From Semisulcospira habei (Eukaryota > Mollusca > Gastropoda > Semisulcospiridae): 64,000 bases of DNA. The DNA lies in contig BTPG01000004.1 in assembly GCA_036245525.1 (NCBI GenBank), forward strand, positions 162,817,025 through 162,881,024, written 5' to 3'. The position numbers and the translations under genes are program-made. Positions 1-11,156 of the stretch are shown here, piece after piece; positions within the stretch are counted from its first letter, which is position 1, and each line of letters starts with the position of its first letter. The notes under the pieces were generated by a model. That model saw only the letters and a list, made by a program, of their open reading frames with translations. It did no database searches and had not been told where the DNA came from.

Positions 1-369
1 CTTTTTGTACCCGAGCTAGCTGGTTTTAATATGTATATAATCATTTACCAGAATGTAAATACCGACTCCTTTTAGAGAATTTTAAGCCATAGTTGGAAAT
101 AAAGTCGTTTTATATAGTCCGTTTGAAGAAAAGGTCCGTTGTTGTTAGAAAGAGAGACGGGGTGGCCCTTGGCCCCCGATACCAGACACAGAGCTACACC
201 CTATGGACATAGAGCTAGAGTGAGACATCTAAATTTTACTGGCTGTGTGGCTTTGTCCACCGATCCTCTTAGCTACTTTTACCCTGGCCCCACCCCCCCT
301 GTTCCCCCCAAAATTAGTCAAACTAGCTAGTCCCTCATACTTAATAGTGAGTAGGGACAGTAAGCCAGA
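1..369. other. Unassigned leading sequence
   Basis: I recognise no gene here. The stretch is A/T-rich for about 130 bases and then becomes C-rich with short C runs near 290-310. It leads into the GC-rich repeat region that follows. It may be flanking host DNA or the outer part of the decayed DIRS copy. Confidence 0.3.
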
Positions 370-539
370 TTCATTCGGCCACTGGATACTGGGGGACTGA
401 CGACTCGCTGGACGAGACCCCCCTTGCACACCCGCTCTCTCGAACCTGGCCCGCAGCGAGCTTGCTCGCCCCGCTCTGTGGAAACTAGACAGCAGCCAAA
501 TGACATAAGGAGAACTGCCACTAATTGAGTCCAGTCCAG

Positions 540-1330
540 CAGCCACGTCGTTGGCCCCACTCCACGGTGAATGACAGCGGCCCCAGCCTGACGAAGCTAC
601 TGGATGTTGGGGGACTGCCGACTCACCGGATGAGACCCCCCTTGTGCGCCCGATCCCTTGAGTCTTGCCCGCAGCGAGCTTGCTCGCCCCGCTTTGTGGA
701 ACCTAGAAGGCGGCAAAGAGATGAGGAAAGAGAACCGCTGCTATCCAAGTCCAGTCCAGCAGCCATGTCGTTCGCCCATCTCCACGATGAGTGACAAGCA
801 CCCCCAGCCAGTCGAGGCTACTGGACCCTAGTGCGCCCGCTCTCTCGAGCGTAGCCCACAGCGACCTTGTTCGCCCCGTCATGTGGAAGCTCGTAAGGGC
901 GAACTCGTACGCAGCCCCGCCACTACTCGGTACCTGCCCAGCAGCAATGTCGTCCGTCCCGCTCCATGGTGAGTGACAAGCACCCCCAGCCGGACAAAGC
1001 TACTGGACCCATGTGCGCGCGCGCGCCCCCTCTCGAGTGGGGCCCACAGCAAACTTGTTCACCCCGCTTTACGGATCATGTACGCAGCCCCGCAGCTACT
1101 CGGTACCAGTCCAGCAGCGCAGTCGTCTGCCCCACCCCTCAGTGAGTGACAGGCGCCAACAGCCGGATGAAGCTTCTGGACCTTTGTGTCGAGACTGGCC
1201 TACGGCGAGCTTGTGCACCCCGCCCTGCGGCCTGAGTCCTCTCAGGCTCCGACGCAGATACTTTACTCGGATCCAGTCCAGCAGCAGCCGTGTTCGGCCC
1301 GCGCCAAGGTGTGTGTCAAGCGCCTTCAGT
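540..1330 (+). repeat. Degenerate tandem repeat, about five units of 170-220 bp
   Basis: A GC-rich block recurs with the landmark GTGAGTGACAAG or close variants near 575, 788, 970, 1142 and 1310, followed each time by a CAGC(C/A)GG...AAGCTACTGGACC segment and a CTTGTGCGCCCG segment. Units are diverged and unequal in length. Reading frames across it are long only because the DNA is GC-rich, and I do not treat them as genes. The array leads directly into decayed DIRS coding sequence, so it may be an internal repeat of that element. Confidence 0.6.
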
Positions 1331-3497
1331 CCGACGACGTGACTAGACTTGTGCGCCCGCTCTCCCCAACCTGGCCCATAGCGAACTGGTTCGCCCCACC
1401 TTGCGGCCCAGCCCACAGGACCCAGATCTTCCCGTGTCGGCCGACACACTTCCGGCCTGGCGCCTCCTCCTCCTTGCGCGTTCCTTGAGAGCCCGGCTGA
1501 CCCCGCACTCGCCCCGGCGTGCGTCTCCCGATGCCGACGAGCCCCAGCTGTTGGCCAAGTGGCTCCGTCATGGTTCTCCGTGGGATGACAGTCAAACTCG
1601 TCGCTGGAGGCCCCTGGTTCCCCCGACCTCGTCGAGGCGTTCTGTGCTCCGGCAGCAGAGCTCCTCAGCTACGCTGGCTTCCTCTCCGACTCCTCCGGCC
1701 CGGCGGTCTTGGACAGCCCGCCTTCGCTGGTACGTGGCTCCCGGTCAGACCTCCACCAGCAGTGGTTACCCCGGCAGTGACAGCACATGGCTCTTCAGCT
1801 TCACTACACCACTTCCCCTGGGGCTTGGACAGGACCGAGAGCTTCTTCCGCTGTGCCCTGACCGTGGGAGTTCGCAGCTGTTCGCACAGACGGTTGTCCG
1901 GCGCATTGAGGACACCGGGCTGCGATCTAGGCCTCCGACGCCTTCGCCTCCGCCACCTGCTGGGACCCGATGCCTCGGCATGCTGTCCGCCGTTCCTGCC
2001 CCGACCTCCTCGCCGAAGGGAAGACGCGTCTACGACAGACCCGCTGCATAGTGATGCTGTCCCCTGTTCCTGCCGCGACCTCCTCGCCGAAGTGAAGATG
2101 CTTCTACGCAGTCCCGGCGTGGTCGCTCGCCTCTTCGGTCCTAGCCTGCAGGTAGTGATGGACTCGACAGGGACCCCTGACCCAGCCGCTCTCTGCCGCC
2201 TCGTGTGACGCTTGCTGCTCCCAGACGACCCTTGGGCCCACTCCAGCCAGCCCCGAGGGCCTCCTGACCTCCTTTGATCTCCTCCAGTCCCCTCCGATGA
2301 TGCGGCACTCTCCCCGGTGGACCGCTGTCCCAGCAGTTCCGTGCGGAGCCTACATTCTTCATGACTAAAGGGAGTTGCTTGCCTCATCACCAGGAGCTTG
2401 CGGATGGTGGTACAGGCCATGGACTTCGCCGTCAGCCAGGACCTGCTTAACGCTTTTCTGCAATCGCTTCTTGCACGATCTACCCAATCGGACCGGCCTC
2501 TCGGTCAGCCTCGGCAAGTCAGACCCCGCGCCTTCCCTCCGGTGGTGCACTTGGATGTGCTTCGGGCCGACCGCAACATAGTGGGACTTCCGGAGCCTCG
2601 GTTCCGGATGCTGGCGACCTTCGTCCGGCAGATGCTTCTAGAAGACGCAGTTCTCTCCAGAGTTGGACTTCATCCCCAGGGCCGCCGCGGCGGATGTCGT
2701 TCCCCTCGACTGGCTTTCTCCCGTTCGCCTCGGCTGCTCCGGCTTCCCTCCTGGCATCCGTTCCCTGGCGACTTCGCGACCCTGGTGCCGATGTCTCCCC
2801 TGCTGGACAGTTCCCGTCAGGCGTACCCCTTGACGCGGACACGAGCCTCGCTGGATGGGACGCGCGCCTTCTACCAACGTTCCTCACCGCTTCCTGCCAC
2901 GTGGACAGGCACCTCAACGGGTTGGAGCTTGCGGCGATTGGTTGAACCTTCGTCCATGTGATACACGCCTCCGACACCTAGAGCTTCTCGTCCTCTCCGA
3001 CACCGCCACTGAGGGCTCCTACTTCCGACGGTGGGGCGGGTTCCTCTCCGCACCCTCTGCTGGCTCCTGTCACAGATCCTCTGGTGGTGCGAAGATTGCA
3101 ACATATTCTTTGAGCACGACGCAACCATGGCCTCCTGATGGTCCTGCTGACTCCTGCTCACAGCGCGGTTGGCTTCTCGACACCTGGCCACGAGCTTCGC
3201 CTTCACCTGCAGCTGCGCCGTCAGGGCTTGCTACGGCCGTGGTTTGGGGGGGCGTGATCTACCTTCGCCCGATGCTGCCACAGTGACCTTCGGGCCCACG
3301 GGCGACCTGAGCCCAGACTGGGGCCTTCGCTGCAGCATGACACTCCCTCCCGGTGCCTAGGCGCCTTGTTGCCTAGGCGCCTTGTGTAGCTTAGCTGAAA
3401 TGGTCGGGTGTGGCCGGGGTGGGCGGCTCTGGCGGGCCCCGTACAGGGAATGTGAGTCTAGGCGGCACCCACCTCCTGTTGGCTATTCTTCGTAATA

Positions 3498-3580
3498 GTA
3501 ATGTCATCGGTAATGTTTTTGAGGAAACAAATTTTTCTCTAAAATGTATTTTTTCGAAAAATACTTACTGATGACATTAC
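3498..3580. repeat. Internal complementary region of DIRS copy 1
   Basis: The segment starts GTAATGTCATCGGTAATG and ends with the inverse ACTGATGACATTAC. Its right half is complementary to the element's right terminus at 3789-3845. Its left half has the same sequence type as the left end of the second copy (6245-6278). In DIRS elements such a region is thought to template closure of the circular intermediate. Confidence 0.7.
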
Positions 3581-3788
3581 TCGAAGGATCCTCCCACCTG
3601 CCCTGCTTGCCGCTCCTAAGCTAAGCTTCAGACTGGTGTGACACCACTGCTCACGTTACCGGATGGAGAGGTACGGGAGGCTACTCAGGGTACCTGGCTA
3701 TGACGCCCTTGGGTCGCCTCCCTTGTCGTGTAGGTACACAACGGAATTTTGGGCTGAAATAGTAAGCTAAGTGCACATTTTTCTAATA

Positions 3789-3845
3789 GTAATGTCATCG
3801 GTAAATATTTTTCGAAAAAATACATTTTAGAGAAAAATTCATTTT
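3789..3845. repeat. Right terminus of DIRS copy 1
   Basis: The segment begins GTAATGTCATCGGTAAATA and runs through the TTTTAGAGAAAAATTC block, matching (with substitutions) the right end of the second copy at 12565-12621 and the inverted right end of the third copy at 62227-62286. Confidence 0.7.
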
Positions 3846-3984
3846 TCTGAAAATGTAAGCATTTTTCACACATCTGTCAACCCCGCGTGACTCTTTGTGA
3901 GAGATCACTCAAATTGGTATGTTTACAAAGGTCTTACCACAAAGTATCCTATATAATAACGGTATTATTATTATTATTATTTTC

Positions 3985-4140
3985 CCCAAGCTTGAAAGAA
4001 TGTGGCTTGAATAGTCTCAGAGAAAATACCACCGTTAAAGTTTACCACAGACGACCAGTGGCCCAGAACATAAACTCACTTTTGCTTCGCACACGAGCCA
4101 ATAAAATGAGGATGATCATAGAATCACTTACCAGTTTGTA
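3985..4140 (-). repeat. Dispersed repeat family A, partial copy
   Basis: Read on the minus strand, this matches segments at 14100-14330 and 31290-31500: a shared block running from a GTGAGT(A/T)TGTTCTGG-type stretch, through TCAACTTTAACGTTGGCATT, to TCTCAGAGACTATTCAAG. The phrase AAGGTCAAGGTCACA follows in the longer copies. Family not identified. Confidence 0.55.
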
Positions 4141-5320
4141 ATTGGGGGCATTCCCGTGCCGTCTATGCACCCTCCTACCAGATGCACCCTCTCCGGCAGA
4201 GGCTGGGCTATCCTTCTGCTGCTCAGGCAGCTAATTTTGCCATGAGCCTTGATCATGTGCCAGGAAGGGGCATGCTTGTCCAGTTCCATAGATCCCGATG
4301 GTTTTGGACATCCTGCTGCCATCTGGTGCTGGGTGAGTGCAGAAAGTCCTGAGTGTGGCCAAAACAATGCTGCAAACATGTCAAATGCAATCATGTAAAC
4401 TTGACATATTGATCAGATATATACATAATTACTGCAGTACCCCCAGCCCCCTATGAACAATAACTGGTAATACAGTAAAAAGCGACAACTTTGCACAATC
4501 TGAAAAAGCTGTTCATGGAAGTCTGTTCTTGGAATCGCAAGACAGTTTTGCGTACGAAGATTGAAACACACACGGAAATCTGTGGCATTTTTGTTTTGTT
4601 ACGCATCATAGTGCATGTGTGAAGTTACTTTTCGATCACAATCACACGTCAGAAAAAAGCAACAAAATCGCGTGACATATTGACCTTGTAATGGTGTTAT
4701 TGGACAAATTCCTTTCATTGAAAAAGAAAGCTTTTGTTAAAATCGTGGGGTTCTATTATCTTTTAGGAATCAAGACTGAGAAGCAGACGACCAGCCGCAT
4801 AGCAAAAGTCTTTTCTCGAAGTGGGTCAGTATCGGCTGACGGTGCAATTGTATCGAATTGGGAGCAACTCTGTTTAATAACTGTGCTGAATAAGTACACT
4901 TGGGCTTGCTGTTAAATAAAAATTATTGAATATTATTTGCCTTTGCAAACGAAACGGCGATGCGGGATGAAAGACAATGGTGTTTTGCCGAGTCAGCAAG
5001 ACGGTAAGGGGAAACAACTCAGTTCATGTCACTGCGCAGTCAACCAATCAGGTATCAAGTTGATCTTTTGCTAAGGAAGTTGAAGTCGCACAGACCCTCG
5101 CTTCCGTGGCAACCCCCTGGTGGAGTGCGTTGCAAACACAAAACATCATGTGAACCACTCAAAATTGGGACATCCTATTTTGATATTTTTTCTGACTTTG
5201 AATGAAAGATAATGCAAAAACAACCCTCGGAAAAATAGGGTGCCTGACTTGGTCACCCAGAATTTTACACACACCCATTTTCCATAAGGATGGTAAAGAA
5301 AGTCACCCATATTAGTGGTT
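4141..5320. other. No gene recognised
   Basis: Mostly A/T-rich unique-looking sequence with only short chance reading frames. I see no splice-bounded exon with a recognisable peptide and no repeat shared with the rest of the window. Earlier exons of the DUF5054-like gene should lie upstream of 5526, but none could be identified here, so they may be beyond the window edge. Confidence 0.4.
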
Positions 5321-5325
5321 TTGTG

Positions 5326-5366
<41 letters not shown>

Positions 5367-5404
5367 GCTCGCTCGCTCGCTCGCTCGCTCGCTCGCTCAC
5401 ACAC
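5326..5404. repeat. Compound microsatellite (CA)n(CTCG)n
   Basis: A CA dinucleotide tract (about 5326-5362) passes directly into seven to eight copies of the tetramer CTCG and then back to CACACA. It lies about 120 bp before the splice acceptor of the first visible host exon. Confidence 0.9.
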
Positions 5405-5525
5405 ATTGTATATGCACAGATCTATTCATTTATACGTGATACCACTTGCGGAGCAGACAGACACATGTACACATATTTCAGTCACATTGACTGGTGTCAT
5501 TACATATAGTATGTATGTGCTACAG

Positions 5526-5751
5526 GAGGTGCTCAACAACTATGAGATCGCCAGAAGCCAGTTCCCTAATGCAGTACTGGTGGGATCCAGCCTAGACCAG
5601 TACGTGGCAGCACTGGAAGCCTCAGGTGCACCCATGCCCAGCGTGAGTCAGGAGATGGGGGACACATGGATCATGGGCGTCCAGTCAGACCCCAAGAAGG
5701 TGGCCATGTACAGGGCATTTGCCAGGGCATTCACACAGTGTGGAAAACAGT
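5526..5751 (+). CDS. DUF5054-like protein, internal exon A
   Basis: The exon lies between an acceptor (GTGCTACAG, ending 5525) and a strong donor (GTAAGTAT, starting 5752). It reads in phase 0 and ends with one extra base. The peptide has a conserved-looking core, MGDTWIMGVQSDPKKVA, which resembles the DUF5054 signature of a Gly-Asp-Thr-Trp segment followed by Ser-Asp-Pro. Codon use is GC-rich and unlike the intron DNA around it. The family has no established function; a distant relation to glycoside hydrolases has been suggested but is not shown here. The one-base overhang joins in frame to the next exon at 15586. Earlier exons were not found. Confidence 0.7.
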
Positions 5752-6240
5752 GTAAGTATACATACCAAGAAAGTCAGGCATTTGCCACGGCATTGACACA
5801 GTGTGGAAAACAGTGTTGGTATACATACCAAGACATTCGGGCATTCGCCAGGGCATTCACACAGGTTGGAAAACAGTGTTAGTATACATATCGAAAAGGT
5901 ACAGGCCACTTGCCGGGGCTTTCACACAGTGTGGAGAACGGTGTTAGTATACATACCAAAAAGGTACAGGGCACTTGCCAGGGCTTTCACACAGTGTGGA
6001 GAACAGTGTTGGTATACATTACCAAGAGGGTGCAGGGCATTTGCCATGGCTTTCTTTCACAGTGTGGAGAATAGTATAAGTATTCATACCTAGTGGCACA
6101 GTGTATAAAACGGTGTACGTATACACACCAAGAAGGTACAAGGCATTTGTCATGGTATTGTCATGGTATTGACACGTGCCAGTTTCAGTATACCAAGAAT
6201 GTTGCCTTTGCCAGGGCTTTCTTTCACACAGTGCAGTGAT
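5706..6240 (+). repeat. Minisatellite derived from the exon A 3' end and its splice donor
   Basis: About eight imperfect units of ~62 bp carry GGGCATTTGCCAGGGC, then TTCACACAGTGTGGA, AACAGTG and GTATACATACCAAG. The first unit is the exon end itself plus its donor. In later units the donor GTAAGTA is mostly GTTAGTA or GTTGGTA, so they are weaker copies. The array stops at the left edge of the DIRS element, and a matching remnant lies on its far side (12886-12940). Confidence 0.85.
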
Positions 6241-6266
6241 ACCATTTATTTCCTCAAAAACATTAC

Positions 6267-6435
6267 CGATGACATGACTTTGTGGAAGTGTCTACTACTT
6301 GCTCAATTTTAGCCTAAGAACCCGTTGTGTTATCACACAACCCGGGAGGCACTCGGGGAACCCCCAGAGGGGCCGAGAGTTGTCTCCCGTTCCTGCCCTA
6401 CCGGTTCCCGTCACGAGACCAACCAGTCTTGCTAC
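6267..6435. repeat. Left inverted terminal repeat of DIRS copy 2
   Basis: The segment from GATGACATGACTTTGTG through the CCCGGGAGGCACTCGGGG block to GAGACCAACCAGTC is the near-exact inverse of 12405-12581. The main difference is a short insertion after the first 20 bases. Reading frames in this stretch are repeat sequence rather than genes. Confidence 0.9.
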
Positions 6436-7069
6436 TTCGCTCGCGTAGGGAAGACGTGTTTTGCCTTGCTCCCGCTCTGTACCTTCACTGGTCTTCTTCG
6501 CATATGCTCGTTGCCGCCCCCTCTCGTGTGCTCAACCTCCGCTTCTAGTCCTTCTAGCGTTCCAGCCTTTCTTCTCGCCACCTGCTACTGCCTCCCGCCG
6601 CTGCTTTCGCTGCTCCCCTCCGGTGCTGTGACGGGTGTATGGAGGCCCCTTCCCCCGTTCCTGCTTTGTCTCGGAGGTAAGGTAGCGGTAGCTGCCCTCG
6701 GCTGGCCCTCGGGCCGAGCGCCGGCCGGTTTTCGGGCTTTCGTTTTGGGTTACGGCTAGTGGGCTAGCTGTCGAGCTCTCTTTACTGAGGCCTTAGTGAA
6801 CAGAGTAGACATGCAGGCCTCCCGCGGGGCTTTTTCGGCCCGCTCCATTTTCTCTCGTTAGCTTACGAGTAGACTGTCTGCCTCTTAAAGCCACGCTGAC
6901 TGTGTGGTTAGGCCTGTTAAGTGCCCTTTTGCTCCAACGCTCCTCTTCGCCTAGCTTAAAGGCCCTTCGGCTCCCGGAGCGTGTAGTCTCTGTTCAGTCG
7001 GGTAGCTGTCACGCCGCCTTGGCACCTTTAGCTTGCCGGTGATAACCCTCCCGGCCACGCAGTCATAGC

Positions 7070-9150
7070 ATGACTTTTGTATGTTGCAGTGCCCAGGTGC
7101 TTACGTGCTCCCGTTGTGGCGACTTCCAGTGGCCGACGGATGACCATGCGGTCTTCCTCCCTTGTGCTGGCTGCTCCTCGGACCACCTTTGTGATGTCTG
7201 CGCATCCTGGCCGGAAGTATGGTGGTCTCACCTCTGGAGTTTTTACCGGCGCGAGCGACCACAGCCAGCTGCCTTCCGCCTGGCACCAGTATCTTCCCCT
7301 GCCGCCCCTATCGTAGCGACCACCACTTCCCGTCCTAGTCTCATGGAACGGAACACTCGTCAGGCGTTTACTGTTACTGCTGACCAGAGGACTGCCACTG
7401 CTGCCACGCCCGCTGATCCTTCCGGAGGATCTGAATGCTGGCAGAGCGCCCGCCTCACTGAGCCCGGCCTGCAGCAGTGTGCCTCGAGCCGTCCCACGTT
7501 GACTGACCGTCCTCCCCTGTCTCTTCCCGATAAGCCCGCTGATCCCTCCGGGGGGGGGGGGGGGGTCTCCTTGCTGGCACAGCGCCCGCCTCACTGAGCC
7601 CGGCCAGCGAAGACATCAGCCACAGCGTTCGCGACGCAGTCACGCCCCCGACTCCTCCTGTTCCACCACCAGCTCTAGACGCTCTCGCTCGCCACTCCAG
7701 CGCTCTCGGAAGGACCATTCCTCCCGCCGGGATCGCCACCGCTCCCCCCCCCCCGAACCTCCTCTTCGCGTGCCCCGTCTCGCTCGCCTTCCCGTCGTTC
7801 GGCGCGCTCTCCTCGCTCCTCTCGTCACTGGCCCTCGTCTCCTCGGCGGCCCCTCGCTGGATGCTCCCCTGCCATGGATCGGCGCCCATGTTCCCGACTT
7901 CGTTCTCGCTCTCCTCGTGATAGGATCCCGCCGCGCTCCGGTCCGCGTTCGCCGCGTCGCATGCCGCCTCCGTCATCGCTGCCCGCCCATCCCCGCAAGG
8001 TCCGTACTTTCCGCGACAGTTCCCGCCCGGCGCTATGGTCCTCAGCTTCCCCTGCGCCCCCCCCCCCCCCCCCGGCCACACACCCGCCCTCTGAAGGAAG
8101 AGACCCTCAGTCTGCTGCCCGAAGACTCCCGTTTCGGCCTTGTTTGAACAGGACAGCTGCTCCCCCTCGCCCTTTGCCTCTGATGGAGCAGCCCCCCCCC
8201 CCCCCGGCTCTGCCGTCTTCCTCCCGTGCGGAGACCCTCCTAGCCCTCGACGAAGCCACCAGGATCATCGCGGCCACCTTGCCAGCTGACGCTTGTCCAG
8301 CCTCCCCCCCCCCCCCCCCCCCTGAAGAGGAAGGTGCGGGGTGGATGCCGAGCGTCAGGTCAAGAAATTCAAGTCGCTTCCCCAGCCGCCTGGCTTTAAG
8401 GACCTGCGAGATGCCCTTTCGGCCCATCTCCAACTCGTCACACACCGCGAGCCCTTGTTTTTCTCCGACCGTCGCTGGGCGGCTGGCCTGGACATCGCCT
8501 TCCGTCGAGACTGGTATGCCGGCCATTCCCAGGCTTTCTCCATCCCTCTACCTGCAGTGGACCCCCCGGCGTTGTCTCAAGCAGGAGGCTGCGCCCTCTT
8601 CCAGCGTTCCTCCTCCCGCAGCCTGGAAAAGACGGTGGCCTTGGTCCGGAACGCCTTAGCCTGCGCGGGATTCCTTGAACTCCTCACCCAAGCGCTGGTC
8701 CGTCATGTGGAGGACTCCTGGCATCCTTCGGTCTCGCCCCTCCTGGGTGACTTACTGGCCTTAGCGAAGGTCGCCAATCGCGCCGCCTACCACTCCTCAG
8801 TCAACGCCATAGCGGCGGCCGCCAACTGCGACTTGATGCGTCGAGACGCCCTCCTCCTAGCCTGCCGTGGGATGCCTGTGCTCGCAACTGCGTCGTGCCC
8901 CGCTTGGTGGTCCCCTCCTTTTCGGCGACGCTTGGTCCTCCGTCAGGGACTCCAACCCCGACCGCTGGCCCCGCAATGCTCCCCCCCCCCCCAGCGCTTT
9001 CCGGCCGCCCGCCAGGCTGGGGGTCGTGCCTCGCGGACTTCTAGACCCGCTGCCCCTGCGGCGCCCACCTCGGTTCCCAGGCGTGCCCCCGCCTTCGGCC
9101 GCCTTAGACCGCCCCGGTCCCGTGCCCCCGCTTGGCCCCGTCCCTCCTGA
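7070..9150 (+). pseudogene. DIRS Gag-like region (ORF1), frame-broken
   Basis: The first segment (7070-7597) starts with a Cys-rich stretch holding three CxxC pairs (CSRC, CAGC, CDVC), compatible with a zinc-binding fold. The middle (about 7870-8340) is rich in Arg-Ser and poly-Pro. The last segment (8341-9150) is a helical-looking domain containing GFKDLRDALSAHLQ and EKTVALVRNALACAGF, followed by a basic Pro/Arg tail, as in DIRS ORF1 products. The frame changes at several long G or C runs (7548-7567, 8057-8073, 8192-8206, 8305-8323). The region is therefore broken in this assembly, or those runs are miscounted. Confidence 0.6.
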
Positions 9151-9199
9151 CGACCAGGTCGCGGGCGGGCCGCCTGACTGCACCCCGCCCCAGCCCCCG

Positions 9200-11156
9200 C
9201 CGACCTCCTTGGGGTCCCCTGTCGGCGGAAGGCTTACCAAGTTTCGCGGAAATTGGCTCTCGCTGTTTCCCGACGACCCCTGGATTTGCTCCACCATCGC
9301 CGACGGCCTCCGGATTGTCTTCCGCGAGCCTCCACCATTGCGTCGCTCTCCCCCCTCGGGACCGAGGTTCCGAGCGACCCGCTCAAGGCCTCTGCTCTGC
9401 GCAGGGAAGTCTCTTCCCTTCTGCGGAAAGCCGCCACGGAGGTTGTTCGACACCCTGACTCCCCGACTCTACAGCCGCCTGTTTGTCGTCCCGAAGCCTG
9501 GAGGGAGATGGCACCCGGTCATCGATCTCTCAGCGCTGAACCAGTTTATTACGACTCCGACCTTTCGGATGGAGACCGCCAGGGCCCTGAAAGCCGCTTT
9601 CCAGCCTCAAGACTTTGCGGTCAGCCTGGACCTGTCCGATGCGTACCTACACGTTCCGATGCACCAGGCCTCCAGGAAGTACCTCTGGTTCGCGATCGAC
9701 GGCGTGGTCTACCAGTTTCGCGTGCTCCCTTTCGGATTCAACCTCAGCCCTTGGGTTTTCACCCGCCTGATGGACGCCGTAGTCGCCAAGGCCCGACAGT
9801 CCTCTTCCAGTCTGACGTCGAACTACCTAGACGACCTCCTCCTTCGCAACCAGTCGGAGGCCGAACTGACGACGGACAGGGATGCGCTGCTGCGCCTCCT
9901 GGCGCACTTGGGCTTCTTGATTAACGAGGGCAAGTCGGATCTTGCTCCTTCCCGCCGCTCTGTGCACCTCGGCATGGAGTTTGCTACCGACCTCAACCGG
10001 GTGCGCCTGCCGTCGTCTCGTATGCCGAAGATCGCTGCCCTAGCGGGCCAGTTAGCCCGGGAAGAAAGACGCAGCCCCCGCCATAGTCTGGCTTCATCTT
10101 CTCGGCTTGTTGAATGCGGCTGCGGACCTTATTCCCCTTGGTCGTCTCTGCTCCCGGCCGCTACAGCTGCATCTCCTCCTGCATTGGCGCCCATCTTCCA
10201 GCGACTTAGCGGCGTTGGTTCTGGTGTCTCAGATGCTGCGTCCCCATCTGCGTCGTTGGACCGACACCTCTTGGCTCGCCTCGGGAGTTCCCCTTGCCTC
10301 TTCTCCCCCACAGATCTCCCTCTGTGTCGACGCAAGCCTCTCAGGGTGGGGTGCTCATCTTCTACCACGGTTCCTCTCGACGTCCGGCCCCTGGCCCTCG
10401 GATCTAGCGCACACTCACATCAACTGGCTAGAGATGCAGGCCGCCTGGCAAGCCCTTCGGTCCTGGGAAGTTCACCTCCGGCACCAGGAGCTGCTCGTCC
10501 TCACGGACAACACGACGGTGGTGTCCTACATCCACCAGAAACAAGGTGGCATGCGCTCCCCCGAACTGTGCAAGCTTCTCTACCGGATGTTGCGTTGGTG
10601 CGAGGACCGTGGCATCTCTCTTCGGGCCCGACACATTCCCGGATGCCTGAATGTCTTGGCCGACTCGCTCTCTCGCCACGGCCAGTTCTTACACACAGAA
10701 TGGACTCTCCGGCAGGACATCTTTCGGATGATCTGCGCCCGTTGGGAGACCCCTCAGATCGACTTGTTCGCCACAAGGTGGAATCACCAGCTTCCCCTTT
10801 TTGTCTCCCCGATTCCCGACCCGCTTGCCTGGGCTGTCGATGCTCTCTCCATCCCTTGGGACGGCCTGGTGGCCTACGCTTACCCCCCGACGGTGCTCGT
10901 GCCCAAAGTTCTCCTGAAGCTTCGGGGTTGCACGGCGGTCCTCCTGTTAGTTGCGCCGTTCTCCTGGAACCGCTCCTGGACCACCGACCTCCTCAGCCTC
11001 GCCACGGCCCCACCTCTGCTGCTTCCCACCCCGCGCACCATGCTCAAGCAACCTCGCCAGCTGTTGTTCCACCCTTCCCCGGAGCGGCTTCTCCTTCATG
11101 CCTGGAGGTTGTGCGGCAAGCCCTCTTCCCTAGAGGCTTCTCGAGTGGAGCAGTGA
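9200..11156 (+). pseudogene. DIRS reverse transcriptase and RNase H, one frameshift
   Basis: The reverse transcriptase is in the frame open from 8867: VPKPGGRWHPVIDLSALN (9488 on), AVSLDLSDAYLHVP (motif A), PFGFNLSPWVFT (motif B) and SNYLDDLLL (catalytic YLDD at 9824-9835). Homology then moves to another frame at about 10060-10090, where RNase H follows: LCVDASLSGWGAHL, NWLEMQAAW, LLVLTDNTTVVSY and HIPGCLNVLADSLSRHG. These are the Asp, Glu, Asp and final His-Asn-Asp blocks of a DIRS-type RNase H. The shift next to an A- and C-rich tract looks like an indel. The original frame stays open to 11488 by chance and holds the start of the recombinase near its end. Confidence 0.85.

Larger units (their letters stand above)
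1450..3845 (+). mobile_element. Decayed DIRS-like retrotransposon, copy 1 (3' part)
   Basis: The right end has the same plan as the fuller copy at 6245-12621: an internal complementary region (3498-3580), a spacer and a matching right terminus (3789-3845). Upstream, translated pieces resemble that copy's reverse transcriptase (the MDFAVSQDLLNAFL-like stretch near 2420) and RNase H (ADTSLAGWDARL near 2840; LRHLELLVLSDTATEGSY near 2965). Frames are broken many times and no YLDD motif is left. The left end is not recognisable. This is an old, inactive copy. Confidence 0.65.

Noticed and set aside
5315..5509. Frame over the (CA)n(CTCG)n tract
   Set aside because: Simple-sequence translation; not conserved and it precedes a splice acceptor.
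6325..6759. Frames at the left end of the DIRS element
   Set aside because: They fall within the inverted terminal repeat and leader; the same peptide appears in inverse at 12286-12550.
10100..11100. Middle of the 873-codon frame (8867-11488)
   Set aside because: Low-complexity peptide without homology; RNase H is clearly encoded in another frame over this interval.
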